Program-made: the position numbers and the translations under genes
Notes under the pieces: model-generated
Database searches by the model: none
What the model was told of the DNA's origin: nothing
Seen by the model: only the letters and a program-made list of their open reading frames with translations
Origin: Sclerurus mexicanus
Taxonomy: Eukaryota; Chordata; Aves; Passeriformes; Furnariidae
Direction of reading: 5' to 3'
Assembly: GCA_013396755.1 (NCBI GenBank)
Contig: VWZF01004008.1
Coordinates: 660,288-724,287, forward strand
DNA length: 64,000 bases
Shown: one piece after another, positions 56,701 through 64,000 of the stretch
How positions within the stretch are numbered: the first letter of the stretch is position 1
Layout of the letters: every line of letters starts with the position of its first letter

Positions 56701-59700
56701 TACGTGCTTTGACCAGAAGGTCCCTGCACTCCAGATCCCCTGGTGCCCTGAGCAATGCGCTCTTTCCCCTCTGCTTGCTGAAGGAATGACACTTTTTTCC
56801 CTGTGACACAGTTAAATCTGAGAGCTGCAGGATTTATTGCAGACATGGAAAGTTTGAGTTTCCACGACACTTGTTAGGTTTCTGCCTCTTTGTCTTAAGG
56901 CAAGGGAAACCGCAACATTTGTTGTGATTAAAATATAAAAGCAACAACATTTACACCAAATTGCATTCTTCGTGTTGAACATGTGTAAAAACACCTTGCT
57001 TCTGTGACCTTTCTGCTTTGGGAGCCCCGAGGGTGTTTTAGTTGCTCTGTGAAGAAAAGAATAAAACAAAACTGGTTTTAGCACTGTTTGATATATTAAA
57101 GTTTCTCCTGTGGTTCAGATATTGGGGGTGGATAAAGGGAAGCTGGAGCCAGCTCTGCTGCTAAGAAACAGGCACAGCTTTATTGCCTCTCATTGGTGAG
57201 ACACAGCTTATTTATGCTAAATGATAAAGCCAAGGAAAACAGCAGGGGAGGAAGGAAGTGAGGGAGGAATACAGCATTGGAATGATTGAGAAAACACTGC
57301 TCTAGCACACAGGGGTATCTGCCCATGTGGAATACCTTGGGATATCTGGAATGATTTCTACTGTATGGGTCAGCCTGGCATGCAGAACGTGGCTTGTTCC
57401 AAGACCAGTGGGTACTGAACAGTTGTCGAAATCAGGAGAGAGTTTCTCTGAGTTACAGGAGATGCCTCTTCAATAACAATTGTATTGCAGAGTGCTAAGC
57501 CTCCTTCCTGTGTGCTCCTTGAAAAAGCCTGCACAGTTGTCTAGTGGTGAAGTTTATTATTAGAACAACAAAAAAAAAAAAATGATCTGCAAGACTGTGT
57601 TGGTGCATTTCTAGACAGAGAAAACCAGATCCTGCTTTAACTTTTTCATTTTCTCATTAAATAGGTGTCGAAATTTTGCAGGCACTGAGGCCAGAGAGCA
57701 AAAATAACTGTGATAGCTGATTTTGCACAGATCTAGCATCGTGTGGGGAAATTCACACTTCTCCCGAGCTCTTATTCAGCCTTGCAGAAGAGTTTGAGGC
57801 AGCGAGGTGCTCAGCCCTTTGCTCCTTAGTCTTTGTTCAACACTCCGATGGCTGAGTTTTCTCAGAAAAACAAGAATTCCAAGAACAAATAATTGCATTG
57901 CTCCCACTCGTACCCAGTGGAGGTGTGGGGGGCTGGCTCGTGCCCTCTGTGCTGTGTTCCCCCCCGAGCTCCTGGGAAGTGACGTCAAGCCGTCCTCGCC
58001 ACGGTTGTTGTGTTTCCTCAGGAACTGGTACGTGGATGAGCCATCCTGTGGGAGTGAGATCTGTGTTGTGATGTACCACCAGCCATCTGCCCCGCCAGGT
58101 GTCGGAGGTCCTTACATGTTTCAGTGGAACGATGACAGATGCAACATGAAAAATAACTTCATTTGCAAATATTCTCTTGGTAATGAGTCATTCTGCCCTT
58201 TGAAAAGCAACCCCCAGGGGAAGGGATGAGGAGACTGAGGTGACAGATAGGGAAAGCCTTCCTCAGCTTCACTGGAAAGATCTGGGGGGAGATGGGTATC
58301 TTGAAATTTATGGAAGTCTTGGGGGAAACGATCTTGGTGCCTGATATCTGTAGCTACTTGTGACTTGTATAAATTCTCAGAGGATTTTTATGGAGTATTT
58401 GAGGTCTCAGGTGGAGCCTGGGGCAGAGAACACTAAAGGGTAGTCTTGTTGTTAGACTGTGTTCAGCACACTTGGCCCCCCCACTGAGGCTTATGAGGAA
58501 ATCGTGCATTTCTCTTTTTTCTTTTAGAGAAGCCAACGAATGCTCCAGTGGAGAATTCTCAGAGAGGTGAGCTGGATTCGTTTGGAGCTTTTTTCCAAAT
58601 GCCATGTTAAACTTCCAGTGGAAATACCGTTGCCTTCGTTCTCAACAGAGTGAAAACTGACTGAGCAAGAAGCTTCCCTGCAGTTTGCACCTTCCTTGTG
58701 CTGCTCCCTGACCCATTCTGTAGGGACAGTTCTGCTGCTGTTGACCCAGTATCTGGGGCTGCTGGTTGTGCTGCAGGGATCGAAGCACGAGAGGGCCACA
58801 TCCTTGCACCTCTCAGTCCCTTCAGTCTCCTCACTCTTAAGCTCTTTCCAAAAGAAAAAAAATCTGCCACATTAACTACGCTGCTTCTTTCCAGATGTTG
58901 CCACAGAGCCCTGGAGCCCAGTATTGCCAGAAGAACGTCGTAAGAAAGGTGGTGATGTGACAGCTGTGGGAGCCAAAGGTATGTTGTGCATCCAACACCT
59001 GGTCCGTTCTCTCCCTGTCTCTGTCTCCACGTTTCCACATGTGGCTGCAAACAATTTGACCCAAAAACTGTGCATATGCAACTGCCTCTGGGAAAAAAAT
59101 CAGCTTCCCTCAGATCTTCCCCTGTGCAAACCTGAAGTGGTTGCTTTGGGCTACCAAAATGTTCAAAATCTAAAGCTGAGCAAAGTGTTCTGGGTCTGGA
59201 AAAGGTACTTCTACTGAGTCACTTCTGAGTGGCTAAATTGTTAATGTTTTATGTGTAAGTGCATCGTTAACTATGAAAAACTTCCAATTTCTTCTCACAC
59301 TGACTCGTTTTTACCCCTAGAGCCTGTCCAGAGTCTTGCCTACATCCTTATTCCCAGCATTCCTGTGCTGCTTCTCCTGGTGGTCATTACAGCCATCTCC
59401 TCGTTTTGGCTTTTTGTGAGGAGGTGAGTGGCACTTTTGTGTCAAATTCAACTGTGATACCAATTCCTGGCAGTAATCTGGCAGCCAGTTTTGGCATATC
59501 GTGTCAGGTGCCCTGCAGAGGACTTCTTGCAGCCAAATAAATGTTTGAAAAGTGGCATGAATGCTGCAGGCTGAGTTATTTTCAAATAAGATTTCAAGTG
59601 AATTACATTATGCCGTATAATTGTGTTCACAGATACACTAGTCAGAGAATGGTGAAAATAAGAATGATTGTGATGTGTTGGCACTTCAGCTTTCTGACTG

Positions 59701-60414
59701 AAGCTTTGAACTATCTGGTGTTCCCCTTCAGAAGTGAAAAATGCCTTGATAGAGATAAAAGGACATTGATTTGGAGCAAATAATGCTCCTCAATAACCTC
59801 TCCTTGCTTTCCCTGCGTGCACAGTAGCTCTGGTGGGGGTGCCGGCTGTGGTTTTGGGATTGTCAGAGTCGGGTTTTGCCGCTTCGGTGTCTCAGCTGGG
59901 TACAGGTGCTGCCCTGTGCAGCCTGGAAGGACCCGTGACACCCAACTTCATGCCAAGCCCAGGCTCTGAGCATCAGCTTCCCTCAAGGGGCACTGCTAAC
60001 TTACTCTAAGAGGGGTGGGGAAACGGCTCAGGGAAAGCCCTAACGTGGTTTTGTGTGTTCCCCCCGTTCCCAAGGAGAGAGGAGCGCACGGATGCGAGCC
60101 CAAAGGAGGAGGATGCCTGGCTCTCCGACCCCAGCCCGAAGCTGGACATTTACAGAGTCATCGACAGGCAGTCAGAAGCAGACCTGGCTGGCACCAGGCC
60201 TGCCCCCAAGCACTCCTCCTTCCGTGCCCAGCAGCACCGGGAGCTGGCCAGGGGCTCGGAGGGGGCGGCAGTGGCCACCCCCAGCGGGGGCTGTGGCACC
60301 CTGGCTGGCCCCGAGAGTGGCTTTGTGACCAATGACATCTACGAGCTCTGTGGGGACCGTGTGGGCAGGAGCAAGGAATCCACCTGGGTGGACAATGAGA
60401 TTTATGGATATTAA
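53710..60414 (+). CDS. LAYN: Layilin, C-type lectin hyaluronan receptor
   Basis: Layilin is a type I membrane protein binding hyaluronan outside and talin, merlin and radixin inside (known for the family). Exons: 53710-53776, 56114-56411, 58022-58179, 58528-58566, 58895-58978, 59321-59423 and 60075-60414. The result is 362 residues, slightly shorter than human. A signal peptide is followed by a C-type lectin domain at about 25-172, with GDFWIGLRRR and GGPYMFQWNDDRCNMKNNF matching human closely. A short stalk, one membrane helix at about 224-245 and a cytoplasmic tail follow. Junction phases are 1, 2, 1, 1, 1 and 2. The bird sequence lacks about ten residues after the signal peptide that human layilin has. 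Confidence 0.95.
54020..54262 (+). repeat. CR1 LINE fragment, sense
   Basis: The run GACCAGGAACAGAACCCAGG through AAAGGTTCTTCCCAGGGCAG and GATGATCCTTGTGGGTCCC follows the 3' end of avian CR1. It is in LAYN intron 1. Confidence 0.75.
55405..55625 (+). repeat. CR1 LINE fragment, sense, with 3' tail
   Basis: TGCCCAGAGAAGCTGTGGCT, GGTTGGACAGGGCTTGGAGC and CATTCCATGATTCTG match the CR1 3' end and its terminal repeat. Second CR1 copy in LAYN intron 1; the low divergence suggests a fairly recent insertion. Confidence 0.9.
56114..58179 (+). CDS. LAYN: LAYN exons 2-3, C-type lectin domain
   Basis: Exon 56114-56411 encodes from QTVCRRGTQKPCYKIVYFHD to SDGSSSKFR and carries an N-glycosylation sequon (NNST). 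Exon 58022-58179 encodes NWYVDEPSCGSEICVVMYHQ, then the WND motif and the final Cys of the lectin fold. Intron 2 is about 1.6 kb and in phase 2. Confidence 0.95.
58528..58978 (+). CDS. LAYN: LAYN exons 4-5, extracellular stalk
   Basis: Short exons 58528-58566 (39 nt) and 58895-58978 (84 nt) encode a polar linker (KPTNAPVENSQR; VLPEERRKKGGDVTAV). Both are phase 1 at each end, so skipping either keeps the frame. The VLPEE element is shared with human layilin. Confidence 0.8.
59321..59423 (+). CDS. LAYN: LAYN exon 6, transmembrane segment
   Basis: Encodes LAYILIPSIPVLLLLVVITA and a short Phe/Trp-rich end followed by basic residues. AYILIPSIP is identical to human layilin. Confidence 0.95.
60075..60414 (+). 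CDS. LAYN: LAYN exon 7, cytoplasmic tail
   Basis: Encodes a basic start, then PKLDIYRVIDRQSEADLA, a Gly/Ser/Pro linker and two copies of a related motif: ESGFVTNDIYEL and ESTWVDNEIYGY. The corresponding human tail binds talin and ERM proteins. TAA at 60412-60414. Confidence 0.95.
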
Positions 60415-60720
60415 GCAGATGGACAAAAGAAAACCTTCCTGGAATTCGGATGGCAAAGTGAACACTGACACAGGTTTACCTGCCCTCTCTATGCACTTGT
60501 TTTAATAATGGTGTATGTGATGTTTGTCCTGGTTTTGCATTGCCCCCATATTCTTGTCTTTTTTAGTGAAAGAATATGGGTTTTTAAAGATCCAAACTGA
60601 AAAGAATGTAAATATTTTGCTTTGCATCAAGCCCCCTTTGCCCTGGGAATGGCTTGTTAATACTCGTGATCCTCTTTTGAACCAAAGATATGCCTCAGAA
60701 ACCAAAGGACAATCCGAAAT

Positions 60721-60731
60721 CCTTATTTATT
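60721..60731 (+). promoter_or_regulatory. LAYN: AU-rich element in the LAYN 3' UTR
   Basis: TTATTTATTTA, a classical ARE nonamer, lies about 310 nt after the stop and before the poly(A) signal. It could reduce mRNA stability. Confidence 0.4.
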
Positions 60732-60881
60732 TAACTGACCACTTGTCTTAAAGGTGCTAAAAGTTGCCTGTTACGTGTGATGGAGCCCTGCTTTCCTGGA
60801 GATGGCTGAACCCCTGCCTGCCACTGGGGAGTGGGGAATGAATTCCTTGGTTTGCTTTGCTCTTGTGTGCATCTTTTACCT

Positions 60882-60887
60882 ATTAAA
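60882..60887 (+). terminator. LAYN: LAYN poly(A) signal ATTAAA
   Basis: ATTAAA about 470 nt after the LAYN stop codon, followed by a T/G-rich stretch (CTGTCTTTATC; GTGAGTTTTCC). No canonical AATAAA occurs in between. Confidence 0.55.
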
Positions 60888-60919
60888 CTGTCTTTATCGA
60901 AACCCGTGAGTTTTCCCAC

Positions 60920-63030
60920 TTTTACTCTTCCAGTTCTCTCCCTCATCGTGCTGGGAGGGAGGAGAGACCAAGCGGTGGAGGGAGAATGACCAAGCAAAGC
61001 ATGCAAGCAGGAACACAAATATTACACACCTTTTGCTCTGCGGGTGCTTCTGGCTCCAGGAGAGCAACCCTGCTGCCGAACAAGTCTGTGAAAACACCTA
61101 AAATGAATTAATACATAGGAAAATGAAGCAAAACCCATTTTCACAAGCCACCAGGAAACAAAACTTTGGCAAAAGGTGTTTCATGTGTGACTGAAACAAC
61201 AACAGGGCTGAGTGCAGATGTAGTCTTGGGTCTGTTCTGCCAAAGTAAATAGGCAGGGACAGGGTTCTGGCTCTCTGTGCTCTTGCTGCCCACTGCAAAC
61301 ACTGAAATGTTTCAGGGAGTTGCCACAGCTGGTTCTCACTTCCTAAAAGTCACAGGTGAGGGTGGTGGCTCTGCCCTGCACATCTGCACTAGCACAGGGT
61401 CTGCCAAGCTCATGCTCTTTCTCCACCAGAACGTGGTGCAAGATGAAGCCCTAAAAGAAATAATCTATTCAAAATAAATCCTCTGGGTGTTTTGAAAATG
61501 ACATCGAGTTAGCAACAGCTTCTCCTGAAAAGCAAAATCCTCATACAGGAGAACAGTCAGCGCTGGGCACTGGTAATGCCTGGAGTTCTTAATGCAGTAA
61601 TTAGTGTTCTTTTATCAAACAGCAGTCTATCCGTTTTTACTCATATTCTTGGTCTCTTCTTGTCAGCATCAGCCACATGTTAAGCATTTTAGGCATTGAA
61701 AACCAGCAAATGAGTGGGAAAAGCTTGTCAGATGTCGGAGCTTAGGTGTGTAAAGCCGTGGTTTGGCCCTTTGGGCTGCTCGGGTGAGGCAGCTGCGTGT
61801 GCTCAGCCCCTCTGGAAGGCATCAGGGCGAGGCAGTGTTAGGAATTCCATAGCTGTGGCATCTTTGGAGCATCAGAGCTGCAGGACTCGGTGCGGGAGCA
61901 GTGACCACACGAGGGCATGTGCGCTCCACGGTTGTGTCCTCCCAGCGCTGCTCCCTTTGCCAGGAGCGAAGCTTGGATCCCTTTACCTGTGTGAAAGTGG
62001 GCAGGAAGGAAATAGATGTTTTACGACTAAAAAATTGCGTTTATGATAAAATGACTGAGAAGGAACACTGGGCAATATTTTGCACGTTGTAGAAGAAGTT
62101 ACCTGTAACACACCAAGCTTGAGTCTGTAGAAAATGAAGCGTCCCATAGCAGTGGACCTTCCCAAGTAGCAGTTTGGGATGACACCATTTGCTATTCAAG
62201 CAAGTTATGGAAAGCTTGCTCATGTACCTATCAATCACTTAAAAGGGTGGATGTCTGACTAACTCAAGTCATCAGTTAGTCATTGCCAGAGCTTCTGCAG
62301 GGGATAAATAGAACAGTGAGAGCACTATGGTTGTTCTCCATAGCAGCCCAAGTCAGCAGCGTCATCTCAAAATGTCATTCCTTAGAGGAATCTCATGAGC
62401 AGGGAAGGACAGGCATTCATTTTTTCACAGAGATCTTCAGTTCCCTTTGCAGAACAGTCATCGCTGTTTGACATGTAACAAATTTAACCAACTTTTCACA
62501 AGTGTGAGGCAGCTTTTTGTGTAAGATGCGCATAAAAAAGGGAAAGCAAGAGACATCAAGTTTGTTCCTTGCATTCTTCCACTTGCTCTTTGTGGCCACG
62601 CTCTGTTTTGGGCCGTGTTTGCATCATAAAAGGTCTGTGACTGTTTCTGATTCAACAGACACGTGTGCTCTTGTTCCACCAGCTTTGGGATGTGCCTTGT
62701 TTGGCCAGTGGAACTGGGCAAAGCCTCCAGGGGTGATTCCTGGTACCCAAATGTCAGAAGGTACCATCCTCCAGCATGAGGTGGGATGGAGGAGAAGAGT
62801 GATCAGAGAAGGAGAGGCCTGAACTGCGAGAGCAAAGATTCCTGCAGAGCTGAAATGGCATTTTTAAATGAGAGCAAGCTAATGTGGAAGTGCACACATA
62901 AAGCAGACCCGGTGGACTTGGCACTGGAAAGGGAATTTAGCATGCGAGGCCTTAACTTTTCTCAACTCTGAATATCCTCTAACCATTTCTTGTCAAAGGG
63001 CCTAACAGAGTCCCAAATCTGTCTTTCCAG
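60920..63030. other. Intergenic, no supported gene
   Basis: Short open frames only, without splice context or similarity. SIK2 follows LAYN in human, but no kinase exon is visible here. Confidence 0.45.
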
Positions 63031-63039
63031 GTGTGCAGG

Positions 63040-63505
63040 AAACAAATAGAAGAATAGTTTTGTCAGAAGGGACCTGCAAAAATCATCTAGTCCAAATGCC
63101 TGACCACTTTAGGGCAAAGCAAGAGTTAAAGTGTGTTATTAAGGGCATTATTCAAATGCTTCTCAGTGACAGGCTCAGGGCATTGACCAGCCTGTTCCAG
63201 TGTTTGACCACCCTCTTGATAAAGAAATGCTTCACAGTGTCCAGTCTGTCCTAACACAGTTTGGAGCCATTCCCACAAGTCCTGTCAGTGGATCCCCGGG
63301 AGAAGAGCCCAGCACCTGCATCTCCAAATCCCTTCCAGAAAGCAGAGGTTGCCCCTCAGTCTCCTTTTCTCCAAGCTGGATGAAACCAGAGGCCTCAGCT
63401 GCCCCTCATAGGACATCCCTCCTCCTCCAGCCCCATCACCAGCTCCATAACCTCCTCTGGATGCATCCAAGCACCCTAATGTCCTTCTTAAATGGCAAGG
63501 ACCAG
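63040..63505 (-). repeat. CR1 LINE fragment, antisense
   Basis: AGAAGGGACCTGCAAAAATC, CAGCCTGTTCCAGTGTTTGA, CACAAGTCCTGTCAGTGG and ATGTCCTTCTTAAATGGC follow the reverse complement of CR1 from its 3' end inward. The copy is old, with many changes. Confidence 0.85.
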
Positions 63506-63655
63506 AGCTGCCCAGGGAGGTCTTTGGAGACATTCCTGGACAGGCTCCTGTGTCACCTGCTCCAGGTGACCTTGCCTTGGCACAGGGGTTGGATAGATGA
63601 TCGCCAGCGGTTCCAACCCCAGCTATTGTGGGATTCTGGGATTCTGTGAGTTTCT
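63506..63655 (+). repeat. CR1 LINE fragment, sense
   Basis: ACAGGCTCCTGTGTCACCTG, GACCTTGCCTTGGCACAGGG and GGGATTCTGGGATTCTGTGA are the CR1 3' end with its terminal repeat in forward orientation, abutting the antisense copy. Confidence 0.85.
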
Positions 63656-63789
63656 CCTGGTGGGTTTAACCCCCTCCTATAGCCACACTGCAGGGCACTG
63701 ACCAAGATGGGAGAGCAGGATGGAGACTTGGGGGGTGCAGTGGGGAAGTGATGCCCATGCCAAGGCGCAGGGGGAGCCTGGAGGACCCG

Positions 63790-64000
63790 TGTCCCTGCCT
63801 CATCCCTGTCCTCGTCCTTGTCTCCATCCCCTTCCTCATCCCCATCCTCATTCCTATCCCAATCTCTGCCTCTATCCCCATCCCCTTTTCCATCCCGATC
63901 CCCATCCTCTTTCCCATCCCCATTCCCTATCCCTTTTCCCACCCCAATCCCCTAACCCCTTTCCCATTCCCACCCCCATCCCCTATCCCTTTTCCCATCC
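63790..64000. repeat. Degenerate CCCATC/CCTATC pyrimidine-rich tandem tract
   Basis: About 210 bp to the window edge made of 6-7 bp units such as CCCATC, CCTATC and CCTTTTC, almost purine-free on the plus strand and G-rich on the minus strand. It probably continues outside the window. Confidence 0.8.

Noticed and set aside
1..64000. tRNA, rRNA, CRISPR or bacterial-type operon signals
   Set aside because: The window is vertebrate nuclear DNA with spliced genes; no cloverleaf, rRNA segment or regularly spaced direct-repeat array was seen.

Overview
The window looks like avian nuclear DNA. Introns are short, CR1-type LINE fragments are present (avian-style 3' ends at about 31.3, 54.0, 55.4 and 63.0-63.7 kb), and the gene order BTG4 / mir-34b / mir-34c / LAYN matches the segment known from human 11q23. 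No species can be assigned from the sequence alone. All exon models below were read by eye from splice sites, reading phase and protein similarity remembered from known families; no alignment was run.

Layout. (1) 1-3.9 kb: no supported gene. (2) 4.2-12.2 kb, plus strand: a nuclear I-kappa-B gene of the IkB-zeta (NFKBIZ) type, with an OCA peptide exon, a long unique exon and a row of ankyrin exons. The terminal exon is uncertain. (3) 14.3-20.2 kb: no supported gene. (4) 20.28-40.66 kb, plus strand: a gene of about 36 coding exons predicting roughly 2,015 residues. It has a signal peptide, a Cys-rich ectodomain, one membrane segment, coiled coils, a block of DPxTG-type repeats and a long helical C-terminal half. 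I cannot name its family; it is the best candidate here for something undescribed. (5) 41.9-44.15 kb, minus strand: BTG4 with a TATA promoter, a small uORF and a poly(A) signal. (6) 49.90 and 50.55 kb: mir-34b and mir-34c on the plus strand. (7) 53.4-60.9 kb: LAYN (layilin), complete in seven coding exons with a TATA/CpG promoter. (8) 60.9-64.0 kb: intergenic DNA with CR1 copies in opposite orientations and a pyrimidine-rich degenerate CCCATC-type tract at the edge.

The genes do not form an operon-like unit. BTG4 (maternal mRNA decay through CCR4-NOT) and the mir-34b/c cluster are head-to-head neighbours, as in mammals. The IkB-zeta-like gene carries the same OCA peptide as the POU2AF1/2/3 coactivators, whose genes sit in the same neighbourhood in human. 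The large membrane-protein gene lies between these two sets and converges on BTG4.
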